Assembly: GCF_003703975.1 (NCBI RefSeq)
Contig: NZ_QTJY01000029.1
Location: 1 to 60,606, forward strand
Direction of reading: 5' to 3'
Length of the DNA stretch: 60,606 nucleotides
Origin: Larkinella soli
Lineage (GTDB): Bacteria > Bacteroidota > Bacteroidia > Cytophagales > Spirosomataceae
Shown here: positions 52,338 to 60,606 of the stretch, piece by piece
Numbering within the stretch: the first letter of the stretch is position 1
Layout of the letters: each line of letters begins with the position of its first letter
Notes under the pieces: model-generated
Database searches by the model: none
What the model was told of the DNA's origin: nothing
What the model saw: the letters and a program-made list of their open reading frames with translations, nothing else
Made by a program: the position numbers and the translations under genes

Positions 52338-54074
52338 TCACCGGCCGCCGTTTTTCAGCGACTCGATTTCCTCCCACACGAACCGGATCAGCCGGCCGAT
52401 GTTCTCCTGCGAGAAATCGAAAGGCACGTCGGCGGCCCGGTAAATGTCCGTGATCGGGGCCATGTAGCCGAGTTTCAGAGCGTTGAAATAGCCCTGTAAC
52501 CCTTTCTGCCGGTCCTGCCGGAAATTCATCCAGATGCCGATGGCTCCGAGCTGGGCGATCCCGTATTCGATGTAATAGAACGGCACTTCGTAAAGGTGCA
52601 GCTGTTTCTGCCAGAGGTACTCCTCGTAGCGGTCCAGCCCTTCCCAGCTCGTGACCCGGTCCGTAAACTCCTCATAAATGCGGACCCAGGTCTGCCGGCG
52701 CTCGTCCACGGTATGCGTCGCGTTTTCATACACCCAGTGCTGGAACTTGTCGATGGTCGCTACCCAGGGCAGCGTCTCGACGATCGATTCGAGGTGCTGG
52801 ATTTTGGCCCGCTTCAGGTCGTCGGGATTCTCGAAGAACGAGTCCCAGTAGTCCATCGACAGCAGTTCCATCGACATCGACGCCAGTTCGGCCACTTCCA
52901 TCGGCGGATTCCGGAACGATTTCAGCGGCAGGTCGCGGGTCAGGAACGAATGCACGGCATGGCCGCCCTCATGCACCATCGTCACGAGGTCGCGCAGGCT
53001 CGACGTCGCATTCATGAAAATGAACGGCACCCCGATTTCCTCCAGCGGGTAGTTGTATCCGCCCGGGGCCTTGCCCTTCCGCGACTCCAGGTCGACGTGG
53101 CCCATGGCCTTCATGATCCGGAGGCACTCGCCCAGGAAAGGGTCGAGCCGGGTGAAGCAGTCGATGGTTTTGTCGAGCAGTTCGGTGCCGGACTGGAACG
53201 GCTTCAGGGCCGCCCGGCCGTCGGGGTCCACCTTCGTATCCCAGGGCCGCAGCGGGTCGACGCCCAGTTTTTCCTTCCGCTCCTCCGCCAGCCGGTCGAG
53301 CAGCGGTACCACGGCTTTCGACACCGACGCGTGAAAATTGAAACAGTCTTCGGGCGTGTAATCGAATCGGCCGAGAGCCGCAAAGGCGTAATCCCGGAAA
53401 TTGGCGAAACCGGCATTGACCGCGATCCGGTGGCGCAGGTCGCGCAGGTGGCTGTACAGCGCATCCAGCTGGTCCTTATCCCGGTAGCGCCGGTCCTGGA
53501 TTTTCCGCCAGGCATCTTCCCGCACGGCCCGGTCGGTGTTCTGAAGCAGGTCCGACGCCCGCTGGAGGGTCATCTCCTCGCCCCGGATCTCGACCGTCAT
53601 GGCCCCGGCGATGGCGCCGTACTTCCGCTCCTCGGTCTGCATTTCCGTCTGGAGCGGGATGTTCTCTTCCCGGAAGATCTCGATGCCTTTTTTCATGCCC
53701 CGGACGGTGATGCCGAAGCCCGGGTCCCGGAGTTCGCCGAGCCAGGGGCTTTCGACGGCCTTCTTGTCCAGCTCATTGCCGTAGACGGCCATCGGCGGCT
53801 GGATTTCGGTGATGAAGAAGTTCAGCCGGTTGATCAGTTCCTCGTCGGAGGTATTGCAGGTCATCCGGATATACCGCCACGCAAAGTTTTCCGAGAGGTA
53901 GGATTCCAGCTCGCTGCGGTCGGCCAGCCAGCGACGCAGTTCGTCCGCGTTGTGGATGGGCCGGTTCAGCAGGTTGTCGTACAGCGGTTTGGCATCGTCC
54001 CAGGTTTTGAGGTCGAACGATTCGCCGATGAACGGCCGGCCGGGGCGGGTAGGGAGGGTCAGGGTCTGTTCCAT
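52338..54074 (-). CDS. M3-family oligoendopeptidase, 578 aa
   Basis: Zinc peptidase of the PepF/M3 type, cytoplasmic. The zinc motif is MVHEGGHAVHSFL (H368, E369, H372) with the third ligand Glu in ELASMSMELLSM. The helical N-terminal half (about 30-200) includes MKKGIEIFREENIPL, and the motif KAPGGYNYPLEEIGVPF precedes the active site. Length is typical. It degrades small peptides inside the cell. Its ATG overlaps the stop codon of the upstream reductase gene (TAATG), so the two are translationally coupled. Confidence 0.93.
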   Translation of the reverse strand: MEQTLTLPTRPGRPFIGESFDLKTWDDAKPLYDNLLNRPIHNADELRRWLADRSELESYLSENFAWRYIRMTCNTSDEELINRLNFFITEIQPPMAVYGNELDKKAVESPWLGELRDPGFGITVRGMKKGIEIFREENIPLQTEMQTEERKYGAIAGAMTVEIRGEEMTLQRASDLLQNTDRAVREDAWRKIQDRRYRDKDQLDALYSHLRDLRHRIAVNAGFANFRDYAFAALGRFDYTPEDCFNFHASVSKAVVPLLDRLAEERKEKLGVDPLRPWDTKVDPDGRAALKPFQSGTELLDKTIDCFTRLDPFLGECLRIMKAMGHVDLESRKGKAPGGYNYPLEEIGVPFIFMNATSSLRDLVTMVHEGGHAVHSFLTRDLPLKSFRNPPMEVAELASMSMELLSMDYWDSFFENPDDLKRAKIQHLESIVETLPWVATIDKFQHWVYENATHTVDERRQTWVRIYEEFTDRVTSWEGLDRYEEYLWQKQLHLYEVPFYYIEYGIAQLGAIGIWMNFRQDRQKGLQGYFNALKLGYMAPITDIYRAADVPFDFSQENIGRLIRFVWEEIESLKNGGR

Positions 54075-55141
54075 TATTCTATTTCAATGACGACATCGTT
54101 GGTCAGCGGGTGGGCGACGCAGGTCAGCACATACCCGGCTTTCAGTTCGGATTCCGACAGGCCGTCTTCCTCATCGAGTTTCACCTTTCCGGAGGTGCAG
54201 CGCCCCATGCAGGCGGTACACATTCCGGCCTGGCACGAATACGGCAGGTCGATGTCCAGTTCCAGAGCGGCTTCCAGAATGGTCTGGTGCGGTTCGACGG
54301 CGAATTTGTATTCGCTGCCTTCATATAATACCGTCACCTCCTGGTTCGAAGACTGGCGGGTCGATTCTTCCTCGATCACCTCGCCGTGGGCTTCGTGCGG
54401 GGTCGTGGCAAAGCTTTCCTTGTGTACCTGGCCGGACGGAACGCCCAGCAGCTGCAGGGCCCGGCGGGCTTCGTCCATCAGCCCCTCGGGGCCGCAGATA
54501 TAAAATTCGGTGCGCCGGATTTCGTCGATCGGCAGCACTTCCAGCAGTTTCAGCATCGACGACTGGTTAAGCCGCCCCGTCGGCCCGGTCCAGCCTGTTT
54601 CCGGCTGGCTCAGAATATGGGTAACCTTCAGCCGACCGCCCGCCTGCTGTTCCAGCCGTTCCAGCTCCTTCCGGAAAATGATCGAACCGGTGTTCCGGTT
54701 GCCGTACAGCAGCCAGAGACTGCTGCGGGGTTCGACGTGCAGGATTGACTTAATCATCGAAATCAGGGGCGTAATCCCGCTGCCGGCGCCGATCAGGATG
54801 CGCCGTCGGGGCAGACCCGGATCGAGTTTCGGCACGAAGGTACCCAGCGGTTCGAGCGTTTCGAGGCTGTCGCCGGGTTTGACGGTGTCGCACAGGTAGT
54901 TGGAAACGGCTCCGCCCGGCAACCGCTTCACGGTGACGGCCAGCGACACATCCGTATGGGGAGAACTGGACATCGAGTACGACCGGCGTACCTTCTGTCC
55001 TGCGAAGGGTAAGATAAAGGTCAGGTATTGGCCGGGCTGATAACGAACGACTTCGTTGAGTGGGTGCCAGAAGTGGATGCTGACGGCGTCGGGCGTTTCC
55101 CGGATTACCTCTTTTACTTTCAGAAAATAACGATTTGCCAT
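54074..55141 (-). CDS. FAD/2Fe-2S reductase (PaaE-like ferredoxin reductase), 355 aa
   Basis: Three domains: FAD-binding (about 5-105, RRSYSMSSSPH), NAD(P)-binding (110-235, ILIGAGSGITPLISMIKS and YICGPEGLMDEARR) and a C-terminal 2Fe-2S domain (268-355, YSCQAGMCTACMGRC with the fourth Cys in LTCVAHPLT). This layout is that of phenylacetyl-CoA epoxidase reductase PaaE and related oxygenase reductases. No paa or other oxygenase gene is near, so its electron acceptor is unknown. It is cotranslated with the M3 peptidase by a 1-base overlap of stop and start codons. Confidence 0.92.
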   Translation of the reverse strand: MANRYFLKVKEVIRETPDAVSIHFWHPLNEVVRYQPGQYLTFILPFAGQKVRRSYSMSSSPHTDVSLAVTVKRLPGGAVSNYLCDTVKPGDSLETLEPLGTFVPKLDPGLPRRRILIGAGSGITPLISMIKSILHVEPRSSLWLLYGNRNTGSIIFRKELERLEQQAGGRLKVTHILSQPETGWTGPTGRLNQSSMLKLLEVLPIDEIRRTEFYICGPEGLMDEARRALQLLGVPSGQVHKESFATTPHEAHGEVIEEESTRQSSNQEVTVLYEGSEYKFAVEPHQTILEAALELDIDLPYSCQAGMCTACMGRCTSGKVKLDEEDGLSESELKAGYVLTCVAHPLTNDVVIEIE

Positions 55142-55383
55142 AATTCAGAATCGCCGGAGCGACTACCGCTTATTTGGTTTCGGCGGCTGGTAAACGGTGG
55201 TTTCGACCGCGTCTCGGGACGGCAACCGCCCGACCGGCCTGCAATATAGTACCGAATCGCCAATCTGGTTCTGTAACAAACTGTCGATGTTTGCGGTTTG
55301 CTTTTCTTCCCCACAAATTTCCGAAGGCACTACGGTTTTTTCCTATTTAGGCGGATATTAGCGGGAGAAGTTGATTTTCGTTG

Positions 55384-56493
55384 ATGAAAAAAATCCTGTT
55401 TTTTACCCCGTACGGCTCCTTTACGGGTTCCGAGGTGGTTTTGTGGACGTACCTTCAGAAGTTCGACCGGAGCCGCCTGCAGGCGGCTTTGTACAGCGAC
55501 CAGACCGGCCCCCTGATTCGCGAATTACCGGGCGACATTCCGTGGTTCACCTCGCCTTTTCATCGCGGGCAGGCCGAAAAATATTACGCCAAATTCGCCA
55601 ACGCGCTCGGCGTCAGCGTCTACGAAAACAATATTCGCAAGATTCAGGAGAAGGTTCGGGCCGACTACTGGTATCTGAACACGGTGCTGATGTTCCCGAT
55701 GTCGCGGCTGGCCGAGCAGATGGGCGTCAAAGTCATCTCCCACATTCACGAGCTGCACTCCTCCTTCGAATCCATCTCCTACGACGAGATGGCGCACGCC
55801 ATGCGGTATTCGGAGCTGGTGATCGGCGTGACGCAGCAGATCTGCGACCTGGCCGCCGTCATGGAAGCTAAACGGACGGCCCTGCTGTATCCGGTGGTCG
55901 ACCTGAGCCGGAACCAGGTGTCGGCCGGGCGGGTGGCCGAACTGCGGAGGTCGCTGAACATCGCGCCCGATGCCTTCGTCTGGACGATGGTCGGCACCCG
56001 GATTTACCGGAAAGGCATCGACCTGTTTCCGTTCATCGCGCAGGCGCTGGCCGACCGGCCGTGCCACTTCATCTGGATGGGCAACTCGAAACCGACCGGC
56101 CTGAATTATCTCGTCGAGAGCCAGGTCCGGGCGCTGAACCTGCCGAACGTCAGCTTCGTCGACGTGCAGACCGACGACTACTATAATTATCTGGGCCTCT
56201 CGGACGGGCTCGTCATGACCTCGCGGGAGGAGCCTTTCGGAAAGATCATGACCGAAGCGGCTTCGCTGGGCAAACCGCTCGTAGCGCCCAACGCCGGGGG
56301 GGCCCGCGAGTTTATCCGTCCGGGCATGGGCGAACTGGTCGACTATCCGGCACCCGAAACCTTCCGGGAAGCCATGATCCGGGTAATGGACCACCCCGCT
56401 GCGTATGACCCGGAGTTACTTCGGGAGAAAAGCGGAGAATTTGATGTGACTATCCAGTCAAAGAACTGGGAGCGTGCCATCCTCCAACTATGA
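55384..56493 (+). CDS. GT4-type glycosyltransferase, 369 aa
   Basis: GT-B fold retaining transferase. N-terminal KKILFFTPYGSFTGSEVVLW, middle MSRLAEQMGVKVISHIHELH, nucleotide site MVGTRIYRKGIDLFPFIAQ, and the E-x7-E motif REEPFGKIMTEA followed by GKPLVAPNAGGAREFI. Single gene, divergent from the reductase gene. A TTG directly before the chosen ATG is in frame but unlikely. Probably adds a sugar to a surface glycan; the main glycan locus is 4 kb away and on the other strand. Confidence 0.9.
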   Translation: MKKILFFTPYGSFTGSEVVLWTYLQKFDRSRLQAALYSDQTGPLIRELPGDIPWFTSPFHRGQAEKYYAKFANALGVSVYENNIRKIQEKVRADYWYLNTVLMFPMSRLAEQMGVKVISHIHELHSSFESISYDEMAHAMRYSELVIGVTQQICDLAAVMEAKRTALLYPVVDLSRNQVSAGRVAELRRSLNIAPDAFVWTMVGTRIYRKGIDLFPFIAQALADRPCHFIWMGNSKPTGLNYLVESQVRALNLPNVSFVDVQTDDYYNYLGLSDGLVMTSREEPFGKIMTEAASLGKPLVAPNAGGAREFIRPGMGELVDYPAPETFREAMIRVMDHPAAYDPELLREKSGEFDVTIQSKNWERAILQL

Positions 56494-56993
56494 AATCTAC
56501 CAAAACGAAATTTAAAACCCGTCCAAATAGCCGCTTCACTCGCTGGAATAAAAATTTATTTATCTTTCTGTACAATTTTTATCCGACTAAACCATTAGGG
56601 CTATAGATAGGAATTACTTTCCTTTTGCAAGCGACAATCCGTTTTTCTCTAATTAGTAGTCGTCACTCAACCCAGGTTCATCCATTTCCGTCATAGACAA
56701 TCGCGTCGTTTCGGGTTGAGGGTCTTTTCCAATTCCGGGTGTTTCACATATTGGAATGATTTTTGTCTTTCATGTATATGAAGTCAAAAATTAGTAGACA
56801 AATCGGGTCTACCTGTTAATCAATCCCGCACTTCGGTCATTCGAGACGAGACTTTTCTCCATCGAATTAACAGACTGGGGCCTGCTTCAGGGGAATACAG
56901 AAAACCGTGGTACGGATCGCCGGCCGACTCCGCACCGGGGACGACTGTACCCGTTACCATTCGTAAGAAGTGTCATATTAGACCATCGCACAG
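56494..56993. other. 500-base gap without a recognisable gene
   Basis: AT-richer than the flanks. I see no open frame worth reporting, no hairpin with a T-run and no exact TAnnTTTG with a spaced TTG. It presumably holds the promoter of the very large downstream gene. Confidence 0.6.
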
Positions 56994-59900
56994 ATGATCA
57001 GAGGATTTACTGCAATTGTTGTCTGGTTTGCTTTTTGTTTCGGATTCCTGTTTTCATATTCTGCCGCCCGGGGCGAAACCGGCCCGGCCACTTCTCATCT
57101 CCCGACACCGGCCAGGTCATCAGCCTCGGCCCCCAAAATTCCGGAGCGCCAGCGGTATCTTGCCATCGTCGTGTTCAATTATGAAACCGATCCCGCCATC
57201 GACGACGAGCGGATCGAGAATGCCGGCCGACAGGGATGCAATGCCGCCGAAATCTCCGTTCACTGGGATCGCGTTTATCCGAACCGAAACAGCGCCCCCA
57301 ACTGGCGGGTCGTCGATTCCCACGTAAATACCGCTCTGCGCATGGGCATGAAGGTGGCGCTCCGCATCCTGGTGTCCCGCGATCCGGGCAATATCAACGG
57401 CTTCTGGTCCGATCAGGAATCGATGCGCGCGGGCGACAACAGCCCGATGAACTTCGCCGGGGCCGTCCAGTTCAGCTACGCCCACCAGCCGACGCTGGAA
57501 ATGGCCAAAGGCTTCGTCCGGGAAGTAGCCCAGCACTTTCAGTATCTTCAGAATCAGGACAATCTCCTGTTCATGTCGGTGGTGGCCTCCCCCATTCAGG
57601 AAGCCGAATATTCCCCCCGGAACGGCCGCTCCGACGGCTCCAACTACCAGATCCCGTTCGATTACAGCGAACCCATGAAGCAGGCTTTCCGCCAGTGGCT
57701 TCAGGGACGGTACTCGCTGGCCGAACTCAACCGGCGCTGGGGCAGTGACTTCAGCCGCTGGGAAACCGTCATTCCTCCGCCCTATAACCAGTCGGACCCG
57801 CTGACCTCGTTCAGCCGGGGCCTCTGGGGACAGGATTGGTACGTGTTCCGGCATCTGATGCTGAAACGGTTCCTGGACGAAACCACCCGTACGATCCGGG
57901 AAGTGAACGGCGCCATTCAGGTCGTCAACCAGCACGGGTCCGTCTGGGACCGCCAGAGCGGTCTGCGAGGAACGTTCTCGTTCAAAAACCTGGCCCAGAA
58001 TGCCGACGGGGTTAAAATCAACGACAGCCCTGACTACAACCACCGGTTTTCCATGGACGTTCTGCGCAGCAATCTGCGGTCCAACGCCTGGGTATGCAAC
58101 GAAGTGGACGGCCTTTTTCACAGCTCGGTCAGTGTCGGGCGGTTTTATGAGCAGGTCGAGGAAAGCTTCGCTCACGGGGCGCGTCTGGTGACGCTCGCCA
58201 ACTTCGGCGGTGCCGACGCCCGGCCGCTCCTGAATCAGCTGATTCAGCAGGTGGTGGGCCGCGGCCTGCTCAACCAGCCGGTGACCCAGGTGCAGACCGG
58301 CAGCAGCACCTCCTACAAACTGTCGACGATGGTCCGGGACGACGGCACCAACCCCGCCGGCCGTGCCAGTGACCAGTGGTCGCGGCAGTACGCCCAGAAT
58401 GGCCGCCGGCCCGTCCAGATCGACCTGATCGAAGACTGGCTCGAAGACAACTCGAACCAGGACCCGCGCGTGAGTCAGCCGATTCCGAACCAGACGGCCT
58501 ACCTTGACCGCCCGTTTGAGTTTTCCATCCCGCCTTCCACCTTCGAGGACCCCGACGGCTCGATTACCAAAGTGGAGATTATTTCCGGACTTCCGGCCCT
58601 GGGCCTCTCCGCCAACGGCACCAGCATCTCCGGAACCCCGAACGCGACCGGGACCATCACCGTGACGGTCCGGGCCATCGACAACAAGAATTCTCCGGTT
58701 ACGACGCAGTTCCAGATCAACGTTCCCGGCCAGAACAACAACCAGCCGCCGGTGGTCGCCCGGGCCATTGCAGACCGGTCCACCTATGTCGGTCAACCCT
58801 ATACGTATTCGATTCCGGCCGAAACCTTTTCCGACCCCGACGGCAGAATCGTGAGCATCAACGCCGGCGGCCTGCCCGGCGGCCTGAACTATATTCCGGC
58901 CACCAATTCGATCAGCGGAACGCCGGAAAACGTGGAGGTCTCCACGATTATCGTCAAAGCCACCGACGACAAAGGCAGCAGTGTCACGACCACCTTCAAA
59001 CTGACCATTACGCGGGCCGCCGACGACAACAAACCGCCGGTAGTGGCCAAAGCCGTTCCGGACCAGACGGCCACCGTCGGGCAGTCCTTCAGCTTTGCTA
59101 TTCCGGCCGAAACCTTTTCGGACCCCGACGGCCAGATCAACGCGCTGGAGGTATCGAGCCTTCCCGCCGGCATGAACTTCGATGCCGGTAACCGGACCAT
59201 TTCCGGCACACCCACCACTGCCGGCAAGATCACCGTTACGGTGAAAGCGTTCGACAATAAAGGGGCCAGCGTCACCACGGATTTCCGGCTCACCATCAAC
59301 CCGTCGTCGGCACCGGAGCAACTGGCCCTGCTCGAACCGACCATCGAGTGCAGCACCGGCAGGATCACGTTCCGTACCAGCGGAGGAAACGGCTCCACGA
59401 TCGAATTCAGGGCGGTCGGGATCACCAACGACTGGACGCCCAATGCAACCTTCACCATCGATCCCTGGCTACGCAACGGGGTGACCTTCGAGATCACGGC
59501 GCGGCAAAGCGGCAGGGAGGTAAAATACACCTATACCACGACCTGCCAGGGCTATGATCCGCCTTCCGTCGTAAAGCCCATCGCCGACCAGAGCTATTTC
59601 ATCGGTATGGATTTTACCTTTACCATTCCGCTGGAAACGTTCAAATCATCGGCTCCGTTGACCGGTATCGATGTGAGCGACCTGCCGCCGGGTCTGTCGT
59701 ATGACAAAAACACGCGGACCATTTCCGGAAAAGCCACGCGGGTCGGTGCGACGAACGTCCATGTAACGGCCACCGACGAGCGGGGCGGACAGGGAAAAGA
59801 TGACTTTATTCTGACTTTCCGCGAACCGCCGGCCCTCGAACTGATCGACCCTGCGTTCAACTGCCAGAACGGGCGGCTCACGATCCGTACCAACCTGGGC

Positions 59901-60606
59901 GACGGTACGCCCATCTCCTACGCCATCGACGGCATTTCCGACTGGACGGGCAACCCGGTCTTTTCCATTGAGTTCTCAAAGTGGAAAGGTGCCCAATTGA
60001 CCCTGAGAGCCCGCCAGGGTAGCCGTCAGGTCAGCATGGTGTATACCACGAACTGTACGGTTCCCGGTTCCAGTACAATCACCGACCAGACGGCGATTGT
60101 CGGCCAGATCTATATCTTTACGCTGCCCAGTCTGGGTAATGACGTAACCATGGCGGTCAGCGGCCTGCCGGAAGGACTTTCTTATGATTCGGGCACGCGT
60201 ACCATTTCCGGTACGCCCAAAAACGTCGGAAACTCCGTCGTGACCATTAAAGTGACCGACAATAAGGGGGCCACCACCGAGGTAGTCTTCAACCTGACGG
60301 TCAAACCCGTCGACGGCTCCGTTTCCGGAAACTTCGAGGGGTATCTGGATGCGGTCAACTGCATCTCGTTCGGTGGTTGGGTATGGGACCAGAATCAACC
60401 CAACACCCCGATTGTAGTCGAGTTTTTGGCCGGCACCTCCCCGCAGTCGGCGACGGTCGTAGGCAGCATCCTGGCCGACATCAACCGCCCGGACCTGCGC
60501 GCAGCCGGGAAAGGCAACGGGATCCACGGCTTTGCCGCTCCGGTGCCGGATAACCTCAAGAACAACCAGACGATCACCATCTGGGCCAGAGTGCAGGGCA
60601 GTACTT
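56994..60606 (+). CDS. Very large exported protein: GH42-like domain plus putative-Ig repeats, 3' end outside window
   Basis: Signal peptide at about 1-27 (GFTAIVVWFAFCFGFLFSY). Residues ~55-440 resemble a glycoside hydrolase of the GH42/beta-galactosidase type (RYLAIVVFNYETD, AALRMGMKVALRI-type barrel strands, QDWYVFRHLMLKRFLDE, and WVCNEVDGLFH with a candidate catalytic Glu). From ~495 come putative-Ig (He_PIG) units: IPNQTAYLDRPFEFSIP with SGTPNATGTITVTV, then units at about 586, 678 and 856 and another near 1025. Two Cys-containing beta units (about 778 and 945) lie between. The last ~95 residues (FEGYLDAVNCISFGGWVWDQ) belong to a domain repeated in Cytophagales surface proteins. At least 1204 residues, no stop seen. 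Likely a surface carbohydrate-active or adhesive protein. Confidence 0.85.
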   Translation, partial: MIRGFTAIVVWFAFCFGFLFSYSAARGETGPATSHLPTPARSSASAPKIPERQRYLAIVVFNYETDPAIDDERIENAGRQGCNAAEISVHWDRVYPNRNSAPNWRVVDSHVNTALRMGMKVALRILVSRDPGNINGFWSDQESMRAGDNSPMNFAGAVQFSYAHQPTLEMAKGFVREVAQHFQYLQNQDNLLFMSVVASPIQEAEYSPRNGRSDGSNYQIPFDYSEPMKQAFRQWLQGRYSLAELNRRWGSDFSRWETVIPPPYNQSDPLTSFSRGLWGQDWYVFRHLMLKRFLDETTRTIREVNGAIQVVNQHGSVWDRQSGLRGTFSFKNLAQNADGVKINDSPDYNHRFSMDVLRSNLRSNAWVCNEVDGLFHSSVSVGRFYEQVEESFAHGARLVTLANFGGADARPLLNQLIQQVVGRGLLNQPVTQVQTGSSTSYKLSTMVRDDGTNPAGRASDQWSRQYAQNGRRPVQIDLIEDWLEDNSNQDPRVSQPIPNQTAYLDRPFEFSIPPSTFEDPDGSITKVEIISGLPALGLSANGTSISGTPNATGTITVTVRAIDNKNSPVTTQFQINVPGQNNNQPPVVARAIADRSTYVGQPYTYSIPAETFSDPDGRIVSINAGGLPGGLNYIPATNSISGTPENVEVSTIIVKATDDKGSSVTTTFKLTITRAADDNKPPVVAKAVPDQTATVGQSFSFAIPAETFSDPDGQINALEVSSLPAGMNFDAGNRTISGTPTTAGKITVTVKAFDNKGASVTTDFRLTINPSSAPEQLALLEPTIECSTGRITFRTSGGNGSTIEFRAVGITNDWTPNATFTIDPWLRNGVTFEITARQSGREVKYTYTTTCQGYDPPSVVKPIADQSYFIGMDFTFTIPLETFKSSAPLTGIDVSDLPPGLSYDKNTRTISGKATRVGATNVHVTATDERGGQGKDDFILTFREPPALELIDPAFNCQNGRLTIRTNLGDGTPISYAIDGISDWTGNPVFSIEFSKWKGAQLTLRARQGSRQVSMVYTTNCTVPGSSTITDQTAIVGQIYIFTLPSLGNDVTMAVSGLPEGLSYDSGTRTISGTPKNVGNSVVTIKVTDNKGATTEVVFNLTVKPVDGSVSGNFEGYLDAVNCISFGGWVWDQNQPNTPIVVEFLAGTSPQSATVVGSILADINRPDLRAAGKGNGIHGFAAPVPDNLKNNQTITIWARVQGST

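Noticed and set aside
57120-59321. A 733-codon open frame on the minus strand
   Set aside because: It lies antisense to the GH42/putative-Ig gene; its translation is composed of R/G/V/H-rich text without domains, typical of the mirror frame of GC-rich coding DNA.

Overview
The window looks like chromosomal DNA of a GC-rich Bacteroidota, most likely a Cytophagales bacterium of the Spirosoma/Larkinella kind. Reasons: type IX secretion (T9SS) C-terminal sorting domains, strings of CHU-type Ig-like domains, BatD, a CruF-type carotenoid protein, promoters with the Bacteroidota -7 element TAnnTTTG, and almost no Shine-Dalgarno-type start sites. The genus is an inference; there is no rRNA gene here.

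Layout. 1-2.2 kb: the start of an O-acetylhomoserine sulfhydrylase gene, a small membrane protein, a repeat-rich gap and a helix-turn-helix regulator. 2.3-11.0 kb is accessory in character: a frameshifted nucleotidyltransferase-HEPN gene, a tight three-gene operon (CHAT protease-like protein, membrane-anchored nSTAND NTPase, exported WD40 propeller), an AAA_14/DUF4143 ATPase behind a perfect palindrome, and the scar of a cysteine desulfurase gene. A tRNA-Pro(GGG) with its own promoter and terminator marks the right edge. 11.3-27 kb is mostly housekeeping: M1 peptidase, HupE-like protein, quinone-oxidoreductase-like enzyme, ExbB/ExbD, a batD-aroC-apbE operon, pyrC, hemB, and a histidine kinase/response regulator pair.

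27-35 kb encodes exported proteins: a tiny secreted protein, a two-enzyme GH3/beta-lactamase-fold protein and a 1297-residue T9SS cargo with ten Ig-like repeats. tadA, a Mn-type superoxide dismutase and tRNA-His follow. 36.2-38 kb is repeat-rich and holds a truncated DUF3854 gene and an XRE regulator. A carotenoid gene (cruF-like) and a MerR/cobalamin-type regulator with the CarH-like W-x9-EH signature lie at 38-39.8 kb, then a 2-hydroxyacid dehydrogenase and a YheT-like hydrolase.

42.4-51.9 kb is a surface-glycan locus with every gene on the minus strand: four GT2 glycosyltransferases, an aldo/keto reductase, two different Fe(II)/2-oxoglutarate oxygenases (TauD and PhyH types), a beta-propeller glycosidase-like protein, a methyltransferase and a CDP-paratose 2-epimerase-like enzyme. 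Internal terminators divide it into several transcription units. After it come a small lipoprotein, an M3 peptidase translationally coupled to a flavin/2Fe-2S reductase, a GT4 glycosyltransferase, and a very large exported protein (GH42-like domain plus putative-Ig repeats) that runs off the right end.

The best candidate for an under-described system is the CHAT / nSTAND / exported-WD40 operon at 3.0-8.9 kb. Its architecture suggests a conflict device in which the sensor lies outside the inner membrane and the protease-like effector inside. The second is the glycan locus with two oxygenases.
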